DNA of 64,000 nt from Polytrichum commune. Lineage: Eukaryota > Streptophyta > Polytrichopsida > Polytrichales > Polytrichaceae. Below, in pieces: positions 23,806-34,420 of the stretch; position 1 is the first letter of the stretch, and every line of letters begins with the position of its first letter. The stretch lies in the NCBI GenBank assembly GCA_950295325.1, contig OX485803.1, positions 52,839,554-52,903,553 of the forward strand, read 5' to 3'. The notes under the pieces were generated by a model, which searched no databases, was not told where the DNA came from, and saw only the letters and a program-made list of their open reading frames with translations. The translations under genes were made by a program, and so were the position numbers.

Positions 23806-23840
<35 letters not shown>

Positions 23841-23872
23841 GTGTGTGTGTGTGTGTGTCTCTCTCTCTCTTC
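23806..23872. repeat. Compound microsatellite (AT)n(GT)n(CT)n
   Basis: About 16 AT units followed by eight GT units and six CT units, a typical compound microsatellite. Confidence 0.95.
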
Positions 23873-23959
23873 ATATTAACCTTCAGGATAAACATAGGTA
23901 TATAAAAAAATAAATTATCTTCAATTGAATATTTGATGAGTATTAAAAGTTAGAACCAT

Positions 23960-24337
23960 TACACTAAATATGATATTTAGTGTTACAAATTCTAATTGTC
24001 TTGCTCAATATGAATTACAACCCGCAGTGTAGTGTCACCAACACTAAATGTTTACCCAACATTATTTGTCATTCCTTGTAATTTTTTGTGGGGGGATGAT
24101 AGATTTATAGTGTTGCAATTACTATCACTTACCATGTAATTTTTCATCCAAAATCCTATCATCCATGACAATATTTCATCACAAGTTGGTGACAAGAGAA
24201 CGTAGGGTTTTGACCAATAGATGAACTCATCCATCATCCATGACAATATTTGTTCACTTACTCATAAGGAATGTCACTTTAAAAGTTACCATAGTGACTT
24301 AAAATACCATATGACATAAAATATCATTTTTAGTGTA
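23960..24337 (+). mobile_element. MITE family A, copy 3, best-preserved ends
   Basis: 378 bp with inverted ends TACACTAAATATGATATTTA and, at the right end read on the minus strand, TACACTAAAAATGATATTTT. Flanking TA on each side could be a 2-bp target duplication (Tc1/mariner-like), but it is also part of the terminal palindrome. Internal landmarks match the copies at 6.5 and 10.7 kb. Confidence 0.82.
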
Positions 24338-24582
24338 GCTTCCTTAAACCAATCCCTAGGCCATGTGTATGACGACCTTGCATGTGATGAGGACCCCCAC
24401 TTTTATTGCCTAGAACCAACACAACATAGTTGGGTACCACGCCCAAGCTAGATCAAAGTCACATGGCCACCTCCATGATCCCCACCCGGTTTGGTTGCAA
24501 ACCTGTCACCTTGCATCCCAGGTACCGACCCCCTTTATGCCTAGAATGACCCCCTTTGTGCCCATAACCGACCCCCTTTATG

Positions 24583-24783
24583 CACTAGTAGAAAACTATG
24601 CCCAAAAAACCGTAGCCGAAATCGATTGCGGTTCTTTTGACCAACCTGATCCACAGTCGCTAAACAACTATAGATTTTTTGTTTTTCATTTTGCGACTGC
24701 AATTTTAAATTTTTGGGGCGTGTAATATACCGTTGGAAATTTATTTTCAAGACCTTTCCAATAGTATATTACACGCCCCCAAA
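24583..24783 (+). mobile_element. Truncated copy of the CACTAGTAG hairpin MITE
   Basis: Starts CACTAGTAGAAAACTATGCC and follows the 31089-31551 element through GACTGCAATTTTAAATTT and the ACACGCCCCC motif, then stops without the right end. Immediately upstream, 24520-24580 holds short tandem CGACCCCCTTTATGC-like repeats. Confidence 0.75.
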
Positions 24784-24979
24784 TTCCTACACTTTTAGTC
24801 AGTAAACTTTAGTCGTGCAAAAGCATTTGTCAGATCATTTGTGTGTGCCAATTTTATATAGGGGTGACTTCCCCGGGCATAGAATGTAAATTATAGTAAT
24901 CTAACCCTAAACATACGTCATTCAACCTAAGGCATTTAATAGCATCTAGTAAATTCACTACCCAATCATGAAACTAAAA

Positions 24980-25290
24980 GGAGCCGAGAAATGCTCCAAG
25001 AGCTTCTAGTTTGTAAAACCTAGAACCCAAATGCAAACCCTAATAAGAATGGAGAAGGTACTAGTCGCTATGGACTATTACCATATAAAAATAATTGATG
25101 AAATTAGCACATCTATTGTCAATTTTTACTTTAAACCTTAGGGCCCCTTCTGTACATCCACCTTCACTTCAAGAGTCTTAATAGAAATTTTAAATGTAAA
25201 CACTAGAGAAAATGGATACCTCTCCCTTATGTATTCTACGTACGCTAGTGCCTCAAATGATACCTCTTTCTACAAATCAAGTTAGTTTGT
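24980..25290 (-). repeat. Dispersed repeat F, copy 2 (inverted)
   Basis: Inverted partner of 16150-16450, including the GGGCCCCTTCTGTACATCCA segment and the TAGTGCCTCAAATGAT segment. Non-coding. Confidence 0.65.
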
Positions 25291-25519
25291 ACGTTGTATG
25301 AAGATTCCACCCCCTGGGCCTTTTGTATGGCGCATAATGTTCACCATCGCGCACTAAAATGATTTGCAATGCAACACCTATTACACTTTAATTTTCAACC
25401 ACTCAATATGTTCTCATTCTTTCACTACTAGTTGTGGGTATGGTATCAACTGAAATCATTTAAGAATGATTTAGAGCATAAATTGATTTCCTAAAGTTCA
25501 AGAATCATAGAGAGACCTC

Positions 25520-25857
25520 GGGGGGGGGTAGTCATTGGTTGGAGTAGCAATATACGTGCGAACAAATGATAGGGTATTTTAAAAACATGGGGGCAAAAAA
25601 TTATAATTGGACTTAAGAGTAATATAGGGTATCAAAAATGGCACTGGACATCTTTAAAGTACTATAGGGTATGGAATAATAGGTAATTTGGAATTATAAG
25701 TAATGCAAGCCATTTTTCTATTAACCCAAAGTAGAAATTTACATAATGATAGCATGTGAAAAAAAGAAGAGAATTGAAAGTAATACCCCCCTATAAAATA
25801 GTGGTTGTTCGCACCTATATCCTTAACTTTTTAACACACTGCCCCCCCCCCCCCCCC
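25520..25857. mobile_element. Small element with poly-G/poly-C inverted ends
   Basis: Runs of nine G (25520-25528, then TAGTCATTGG) and sixteen C (25842-25857) bound 338 bp. AGAGAGACCT flanks it on both sides (25509-25518 and 25861-25870), suggesting a target duplication of up to ten bases, although the low complexity weakens this. The right part (ATAAAATAGTGGTTGTTCGC) resembles the right part of the region ending near 37676. Non-coding. Confidence 0.55.
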
Positions 25858-25870
25858 GAGAGAGAGACCT

Positions 25871-27771
25871 TAAAATTCCACATGAAGGTGTTTCTTGAAG
25901 GTATAGCAATTGATCTTTGAATGGTCACTACAACCAAATTCTAAGAGCTAGGAGGCAATCTTGATGTCTTGGGGATAAAGCACAATAAGCTCCTTAAGAT
26001 AGATTGTTTGTTAATGAAAATGAACAAGTTTTGAGAAAGATATAATTTGATTCTTGGATCTTTGATATTACATAGTGCAGGTTGGTAAATAGATTGTGCA
26101 CCCATAATATCATGCTAATGTTTTAAGTGTCCATTCCTTGTTATTTGTGTGGCTCACAATATATACCATACTCAATGTAGGTAATACAACATTGTACTAT
26201 TACTTATGTATGATAACCCATAAAGTTTAGTTTTGTGTGGCATTTGTTTCCCGGCAACGTATACTCAAACAAAACAATCTCATTTGAAGATTCACCAAGG
26301 CTTTGTCAAAGGCTAGAGCCGTAGTGCATACTAAAAACAATGTGCGGCTTAATAATACTAGGAGGATTAAGTTTGTTTGACATTAATTTTGTAAAATACT
26401 TCCACATAATTAAAGGTTTATTAAAAGTAAACGATCCAAGTATGTTAGATAGATTTAAAATGTGAACGATTTGATTTAAGAAGAAAAATATAAGGGTTGA
26501 AGATAAGGACCCTAGGATTGTTATGTTTCCACCCTAGGCCTTCTTTTGTGACGCATGATGATAATGTAATATTCAACCCTAACTTTGCAAACATGTACGC
26601 AGTTTTTAAAATGTTTGCTTAATTGTCTCCCTACATTTTCCATTCAGGTTATACTTTTGGATGATTTACTTCATGTTGTTGCAATTGTATGTTGTGTCTA
26701 TCTAAAGTGTTGAACTTGTATGATTTTGCAATGGACCTATGTATGCATCATGCCTTTTTGTTGCCATGTTATTTGTGCCACTTTTGCAACGGTATACTTA
26801 TGGATTAAACTTTTTGGTTAGAAGGAATATAGACTAACAAAAAGTGCAATAACATTACCAATATAACTAATGCCAGGGTGGAATAAAAGAAGTCATTTAG
26901 AAACTTGAAAAAATATAGGGTTTCTTTTTATTCACGCCTTGGAGGTAGATAGTCCTCACACAAACATCCCTCCGCCGCACATGGTACACAAAAATCCTAT
27001 AAAGTGACCTACATGAGCTGACCAGTTGATGTTAAAGGGTCAAACCCTCCTCAGTCTTTGTTTTTAAGTCTCGTTTGTGTATCAATTTCCCCTTTCAGGA
27101 TCCAAGTATGTGCAAGAAAGCACTTCAAAAGTGATATGAAATACCTCTACTTTTGGGCATCTTCTCAAAAATTTGTTCATGTTTTTTTTATTATGGTCAC
27201 AAAATCTAATTTTGGAGCACAACTATGCACTGGAAGGTGGAGCTTAACAAATTTTGTTCTTAAAAGGTAGAGTGAGTTACATGTTCCAAGCTATAACAAA
27301 TATCAACATTCTCACTTCAACTTACATGAGTGCCACGTACCTTTGGTTGCACTCCACCTCTCAAATCCATGCTCCATTTAAAGTAGATGTATCTTATTTA
27401 GTTACCTACTTTTCGGTGTAAAGTGGTTTGAATTCTCTTAAACTAAACAATTCTACTATTCTTATAGGGATTCAAACGACATGTAATTGGTTGGGATTGC
27501 CCAAAGATCAATGCTCATATGTTTTGATGTCTATGCCTATATTTATAATGGTGTACAAGTTGACTAAAGTGTACACAAATGACACTTGACATTAAATACT
27601 CAGAATATTCTCCTCTTTTATACTAAAATGTAAACACACGACACTTGCCATTATTATGCTCAATAACGTTATCTCACAACACACTAATACAAAAAGTATC
27701 AATTATGAATGACTCCCGATACGCTACGCTAAATGTCACAATGTAAATAAACTTTTACTTGAAAAAATTAT
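25871..27771. other. Non-coding stretch, nothing recognised
   Basis: No gene, RNA or obvious repeat apart from a short echo of the CCACCCTAGGCCTT string also near 25311. Open frames are below 75 codons and unlike known families. Confidence 0.5.
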
Positions 27772-28724
27772 CCATAAACGGTGTACCACGCTCGTATACG
27801 ATAATTCCCTCTCTCCCAAAATCTCTTGGAAGTAAGTTATTTATAATTAAGTTAACCGTAACTAAGGGCCGGTTTACACTATGGACCAGGAAGTCGGACC
27901 ATGATGTTGTAAGAGCTCCGATTGGTTGTTGAACTCGTCTCAGGACCACCTTGGTTTACACCAAGGAAAAAAAGGCAAAGGGACCATGGAGGTCAAGGCC
28001 TAATAAATACACTGACATGGTCCAACGGGTTTTGTGGTGAGAGAGGCAAGAGAGGTGGTCTGGTCGGAAAAGGTAGGGTCCCATGGCTAAGAAATGCCCG
28101 TTATAATACCTTTTTAATGAAATTGTTTCAGAGGGCTTTACATACAACCCTTCCCACTAGGTAAGGCTCATAAGGCACACTTGATACCATAAACGGTGTA
28201 CCACGCTCGTATACGACAATTCCTCTCTCCCAAAACCTCATGGAAGTAAGTTAACTATAATAAAGTTAACCGTACTTAAGGGCTAGTTTACACTATGGAC
28301 CAGGAAGTCGGACCATGGCGTTGTAAGAGCTCTGATTGGCTGTTGAACTCGTCCCGGGACCACTTTGGTTTACACTAGTGGAAAAATGGCAGAGAGACCA
28401 TGGAGGTCAAGGCCCCAAAACACAATTTTCAAGGCCCAATAAATGCACTATCATGGTCCAACGGGTTTTGTGGTGAAAGAGGCAAAAGAAGTGGTATGGT
28501 AAGAAAAAGCAGGGTCCCATGGCTGAGAAATGCCCATTATACTACTTTTTTAATGAAACTGTTTTTGAGAGCTTTACACACAACTCTTCCCACTGGGCAA
28601 GGCTCATGAGATGAGGCACACGTAATACCGTAAACGGTGTACCACGCTCGTATACGATAATCCCCTCTCCCCCAAAACCTCGTGGAAGCACATTAACTAT
28701 AATTAAGTAAACCGTAACTAAGCC
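27772..28724. repeat. Tandem array of a 415-441 bp unit, two full copies and a partial third
   Basis: Units start CCATAAACGGTGTACCACGC at 27772, 28187 and (with one change) 28628. Each unit holds a hAT-end-like sequence, GGGC(C/T)(G/A)GTTTACACTATGG, followed by GGACCA...GTTTACAC. The second unit carries a short insertion (CCCAAAACACAATTTTC). Open frames inside are repeats of one another and not supported as genes. Confidence 0.9.
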
Positions 28725-28972
28725 GTCTTCACGTCCGACTAACTAGTTACGGATTTGAACATGGGTTTCTCCCCCAACCCATGCCATCAACACCTTAGCC
28801 TCCCTCCGACATGCAACTAGGCAGCTTTTGATTTGGTCCAAGGCTTGGCGAGGGGTCAAATGGGTCCACCAATCAGTCGGTTCCCTGATTTGGAGGCAAC
28901 CTTTCCTTGGGAGTGTGTGTCCACTATTATATCTGTTGTCTGAGGGGGCGAAACACTGGGTATATTTAACAA

Positions 28973-29002
28973 CATACACACACACACACACACACACACA
29001 CC
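28973..29002. repeat. (AC)n microsatellite
   Basis: About 13 AC units ending in CCACACATG. Confidence 0.9.
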
Positions 29003-29457
29003 ACACATGACAAAGTTGGAATTATTATCCTAAAGTCAAAAGAAATTGACGGCGTGACTTGCTTCGAGGTTTGTGTGGACTTTGGAATTTGCCTGCTTGC
29101 TTTCTTTCTATGTGTAGAATAATACTTTCTATGTGACCAGGGTTCGGGAGATTTTTGAGCTCAACCAGCTAAAATCCGCCCCTTCACAACTTCTACCGGT
29201 TTTTTCAGGATTTGACCGGTTGCAAACTTGTTGCCACCAATTTGGACCGGTTAGTATCCTATATTTTTTTTTCAAGTGCTGGCTAGTTTCCTCTTCATTG
29301 TAATGACAACCGGCCAAAAACTTGGGCATTGATAAGTAAGCCGGTTTTCCAATGTAGCAAAATTATATCTACAAACAACATACATCATTCAACAACAACG
29401 TTCAAAGAACATATCAACATACATCGATAATATGTAATGCTATCAACATCCAACAAC

Positions 29458-29620
29458 AATGATCAACAATTCATTGCATACAAGAAACAAGAACGATGAT
29501 CAACAATTCATTGCATACAAGAAACAAGAACGATGATCAACAATTCATTGCATACAAGAAACAAGAACGATGATCAACAATTCATTGCATACAAGAAACA
29601 AGAACGATGATCAACAATTT
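29458..29620. repeat. 37-bp minisatellite, four units plus a partial
   Basis: Near-identical units of 37 bp (GATGATCAACAATTCATTGC followed by ATACAAGAAACAAGAAC) begin at about 29458, 29495, 29532, 29569 and 29606. The lack of divergence implies recent amplification. Confidence 0.95.
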
Positions 29621-31035
29621 ATCCATAGTAGGAGTTGAACCTGAAATAATCCATCAACCGGTTGATGGCCATGGATTTACTCTTCTATCATACCTAGGTC
29701 TTAAAACCTCATATTAGATTTGAGGCCATAGCATGATAAAAGAGTAACCTAACATACCATACTATAAATTAAAATGAAATGCATCAACTGTTAGAGTCAA
29801 AATTAGCAGTATCATCTTCACCTTCGAGAGGAAAATGCCTTGAAAGGTATCTCTGTGGATGTGAAAAAAACCATCTAAACTTTGTAGAGTTCCTCCATAA
29901 AGCTATGGCTTCCATTAGTATGTTATCAAGATCACCACAAAGATCTTCCATAGACACACGCATAATACATTCTAAACGCTAGCCGTCAACAATGAAATGC
30001 AATAATGAAGCAAAGGCTTTGCCTGTCCGCCATTCACCAAATTGCTACAAGCCTACAACGAACACGTAACCTTAACCTTAGAACCATATGATATCCGGCC
30101 CTAGATGAATCAAATCGTATGAAATCCACCTATTTCACAATTCATCCGGGTAAAAATCATCCTCCTCAAAATGGTTGCCGGTTGAAATCCGTTTTTTTTT
30201 AAAAGCACCGGTTTCACATCCTCCACTTTCCCAATTCAACCGGACTGTTTACAAAACCAACCAACCGCCATTACACTAAACACCGGTTCACCCCGGACAT
30301 TGTATGTGACAAACTTGTTAGCTTTACACTCCAGTAGTAGCTAGGTAGTGTATACTACTACACTCTTTAACATACATCCCGTCTATTGATTGTGTGTTAC
30401 CTTTCAAAGTTACGGAATGCTATGACTGTTTGATGAGAATGTGATCATTTACCAAGCAATTTTTTTTTTAATGTTTTATGATGTCCAAACAACTTATTGA
30501 AGAACTTTGCTTGTTAATGAAAATTGAATCATGAGGAAGACGTTGTTGCATTGCGTAATTCCAATTAGCTATAAGCATTAAATGGGATACTAAGAGCCAT
30601 TTTTTTCTTTTGGTATAGTAGTAAAGTAATAGAGCAAATGGGTCATCAATGGTTATTTTTCCTAACTAGCACATTTCTTGCAAGAGACATTGACTGTCGA
30701 AATTGAGTCAATCATCAAAACAACAAATTTTAGGAAGCCAAATCTGGAAGAGTGTCGATTTTTTCCTTTTCCCAAAACCATAAAATGGGTTTGATGTGCA
30801 ACCAAGTTGGTTGTCATCCTTCCAAAGCTCAACTTGAGTACTATAGCAACAAGAGGGAAATTGCAATTTGAATGAACTTAGGTCTATTCGCTTTGTTTTG
30901 GAATCGTTTTCATCACTCACCTTCAATTGCAAGAATAAGTTCACATCATCACCTAAGGTTCTTCCTCTCACTGTTAGTTAGTAGTGTGGTCTCTTAGGAT
31001 ATACTCTCTTATAGTTGTAGCAGTTTTCTTTGCCC
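29621..31035. other. Non-coding stretch, nothing recognised
   Basis: No recognisable gene. The short open frames are not supported by motifs. The end of the stretch adjoins the probable start of the Tc1-like transposase remnant. Confidence 0.45.
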
Positions 31036-31088
31036 ATGAGAGCACTACCAGAGGTTGAATGCAATAGCCGTGTTGCAGCAAGGGCATA

Positions 31089-31551
31089 CACTAGTAAAAA
31101 CTATGCCAAAAGAACCGCAACCAAAATCGACTGCGGTCTTTTTGACCAACTTGATCTGTAGTTGCTAAACGATTAAATATTTGTTATTTTGATTTACCGA
31201 CTGAAATTTTAGAAATTTGAGGGCATATTATACATCGTTGGAAAGGTCTTGAAAATAACTTTCCAAAAATATATTACACGCCCCCAAAAATTTAAATTTG
31301 CAATCGCAAAACCAAAAAAACAATTTGATTTACCGACTGAAATTTGAGAAATTTGAGGGCGTATTATATACCGTTGGAAAGGTCTTGAAAATACCTTTCC
31401 AAAAATATATTACACGCCCCAAAAAATTTAAATTTGCAGTCGAAAAACCAAAAAAACAATTTGGAATTGTTTAGCGACTGCAGATCAGGCTGGTCAAAAA
31501 AATCGCAACTGATTTTGGCTGCGGTTTTTTTGGCATAGTTTTCTACTAGTG
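31089..31551. mobile_element. 463-bp hairpin MITE (CACTAGTA ends) inside the Tc1-like transposase
   Basis: Inverted ends CACTAGTAAAAACTATGCC and CACTAGTAGAAAACTATGCC continue for over 100 bp (GACTGCGGT..., TTTGACCAAC.TGATCTG.AGT), so the whole RNA would fold as a long hairpin. CATA flanks both sides (31085-31088 and 31552-31555), and removing the element with one CATA restores the transposase reading frame. The centre holds a duplication of about 140 bp. A truncated relative is at 24583. Confidence 0.88.
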
Positions 31552-32712
31552 CATATATAGCACATATATGTGAAGTGTCAAAAAAATTGGGCATCTCTCA
31601 ATCTCCATGCTCTAGGATTCATAAAGTATGTGTTACTCATGTGGAGCCTTCAAGAAGAGGGTGCCCAAGAAGCATCACCCTACTCAACAACGAGCGTGTG
31701 TAAGAGCCATCACAGTTGGTGGACTACATGATGTTATAGATGTGAGGAATGCTCTGAGTTGGTAGTTGAATGTGGTAATGAGCACCATGAGGCGTGCACT
31801 TCATGAGGCAAGTCTTGGGTCATTGAAGAAGCAGAAGAAATCAACTAGGGGGGTAACTCCCCATATTTTAGAAAACTACGTGAGAACAAATGTAGGGTCC
31901 ATTTAATAGTTGTGACCTACCAATTATAAAACTCGTACTTGTAACAAGGCCCAAGTTATATATTGAACTCCATAGTATTATTTTAATTAGGGTGTTTACA
32001 AATTGATCATGTTATGAAAGTTCATATCATAGGGTTTAGTAGGGTTAGAAATTAAATTAATATATATTAGGGCCCCACACTATGGATGAACACCATTGGC
32101 TGACATCTCATGGATGTCTCTTGGTAGTTGGATGTAATATGTCGCGTTAGGTGCAAGAAGGGCTCTTGACAGGTTTGCGCATTCTATTTGGCTTTGTGAA
32201 TTACCAATTAGGGTTTGCAGGAGCACTTCAAAGTTTTCATGCTTGTGCAAACTCCCACCATCTTGCAAACTTGGCAAATGTTAATGGATGATTGTTGGAC
32301 AATAAGCGCTTGCACATAGTTGCGCTCCTCATGTGCGCCCATTTCAAGCTTCATCTTTCTTACTTTCGGTTTTTTACTCGCTTGGTATATGGATGTGGTT
32401 TAGGGTTTTGAATTCTTGTTGTGATTTCTCACAGTTTTTTTGGGAGCATTGTCAACGTAGAGGGAAGGGGCAACATTAATATGAGGTGTTCATATGAGTG
32501 ATACCAACTGTAACTTGAGGTACTCAGTTTTAGTGGGGGTTGTTGGTTATAAACTAGGTTTCCAATGTGTTTGAAGTTGAAATTGTTCTCATTTGCAGAT
32601 GCCTATACTAGTCCACAACTTATTGGATCTTGTGAGTATGTTGAGGTGACACATATGCAAACTCAAACCACTACTTGAATGTATTCATATTGTAGGTTGG
32701 CTCTTTCTGTTC

Positions 32713-33123
32713 TTAGGTATTGAGAGTAGATGCAAGTTTCATTGCAAGCTTAAGGGGTTCAATAGAGTTTCTTTGAATGTATATGCTCTACCACTAGCTA
32801 ATTCCAATCTTGAATCTCGAAAATGCATGCGTGTGGTTGACCTAGATTTGGTTTCAAACTCCCAACCAACTCTAGAGTGCATAGAAAAGCATATTGAAAT
32901 CCAAGATCTTACCCCTCTTGATGACTTTGACTAGCCATTGCCTCCATTTGATGGTTCTAGAGTTAGTGGTGAGAGTATTGACCATGTGGCACTTGACCTG
33001 AAATCGACATTGGTGAGTGCCGAGGTTATGGCTAGACACTTGTTGGCCAAAGAGAAACTTAGTAAAGATTTGAAACTAATAACCGTGGAGGATCACCAAT
33101 GGCACCTGAAGTCTTCGGACTAG
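32713..33123 (+). pseudogene. Unrecognised open frame with one internal stop
   Basis: From about 32713 (GIESRCKFHCKLKGFNRVSL) one frame continues to the stop at 33121 with a single TAG after LTPLDDFD. The second half is MPPFDGSRVSGESIDHV...VEDHQWHLKSSD. Codon use looks coding-like, but no family is recognised. It lies inside the 6.3-kb insertion and is most likely a fragment of a transposon-encoded or captured gene. Confidence 0.35.
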
Positions 33124-33310
33124 TATTTGTGGGTATAGTAAAGGTGTAATGTATGCAGTGTTGTAAAAAGTTTGGATTTACCATTGGAAATTATTCCAGA
33201 ACACAATCCACAAAATATTTGTTAATTTGTATTTATCAAAAGCACCTCATGTCTAACATACATATTTGAAATTGGTGTCGAAGGAAGGGAGTTATGTTTA
33301 GTGATCATCC

Positions 33311-34412
33311 CCCGGGTACGCAACTCCCATATTATACGCAGGGGGCATCGTATTAAAAACGGCTTAGAGGAAGGCTTTTGTAAAAATTATATCAAATTAT
33401 ATCAAATTAAAATGATAAAAAAGTTGGGTGAAGACCAAATTAAATAAATGAGATGAAAAAAAAGTTGGGTTGCATATTTATTAAAAAAAAAACTCCAACG
33501 TATATAAACAATTGAAACACCTAGTTTTTTAACCTTGTAGAGCGTCTAAGAGGGGTATTCAATGTAGATGTCGGATTAGTATTCACAAATGATAGAGGGT
33601 CCTTTCGAGGTCTCCCTCTTTTGGAAGGAGTTGTGGCACTTACAGGTGTAACATATTCCTTCTCCCTATCTCTACCTCCACTACATGAGCCTCTACGCTT
33701 CATCTCACAATCCATATGTTTGTTTAAGCCAAGGATGACCCTCCCAAATGAGCACAAGCACACTCCAAAGCGACGACACAAAGGCTCCAAAGCAAAGCCG
33801 CACACTCCAAAGCAAAGACACAAAGGCTCCAAAACTGAACACAAAAGCTTCGAAGCGAATATATAGAAGCCTCAAACCCTAAGCCCTAACCCTAAACCGG
33901 GAACCCATGATATTTTGAAATATCCCATGATACCCTTGAGTAGTCGGGGCACCATATGATGTATATGGTCTTAAAAATACATACCTCAACTGTATCCTAA
34001 CACAAATCACTAGTTTTCTATCCCAACAGTTAGACCAGTAAGTTGCCTATACATAATTTAAAAAAATCCACACGAATATTTGCCTCCAATTAGAATTATA
34101 AGCCACAAATAGTTGCCTCCCATTAAAATTATAAGTCATTCACAATGTTAAAATTTTATTAAAAAGTCCAAAAAGTTGGGTAGTTTGACCTATGGTACAT
34201 GTATTAAAAAAATCATATAATTAGGTTTTTAATGCAATTAAATGCTTCAAAATATATTCATTTCCTATATATAATTACATTTTTGGATTCCTTGTTAGAA
34301 GGGCTACAAGGGTTTCCTACATTAAAACAAATTGTATCACTCAATATTGGACTAAAACGCATTATAAGTGATTATAATCAGGACCATATAATATGGGAGT
34401 TGCGTACCCGGG
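33311..34412. mobile_element. 1.1-kb DNA element with 26-bp perfect inverted ends and 8-bp target duplication
   Basis: GATCATCC occurs at 33303-33310 and 34413-34420, immediately flanking inverted ends that begin CCCGGGTACGCAACTCCC and are identical for 26 bp. An 8-bp duplication fits hAT-type or related elements. The interior contains a minus-strand open frame with an AT-hook. Confidence 0.88.
33521..33844 (-). CDS. Small AT-hook protein encoded inside the 1.1-kb element
   Basis: A 107-codon frame starting at 33844. The N-terminal third is a repetitive Cys/Phe/Val-rich segment (direct repeats of LEPLCLCFGVC type). The second half is basic and contains PSKRGRPRKDP, a textbook AT-hook (GRP core) for minor-groove binding, then a Thr/Asn-rich linker and RRSTRLKN at the end. 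It may be the tail of a once larger DNA-binding protein. The repetitive front could be an artefact of tandem DNA repeats, so the true start may be MDCEMKRRGSC. No close family recognised; expression unknown. Confidence 0.4.
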   Translation of the reverse strand: MCSVLEPLCLCFGVCGFALEPLCRRFGVCLCSFGRVILGLNKHMDCEMKRRGSCSGGRDREKEYVTPVSATTPSKRGRPRKDPLSFVNTNPTSTLNTPLRRSTRLKN

Positions 34413-34420
34413 GATCATCC

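Noticed and set aside
33880..33900. CCCTAACCCTAAACC as a telomeric tract
   Set aside because: Only two to three telomere-like units within a transposon; no array.
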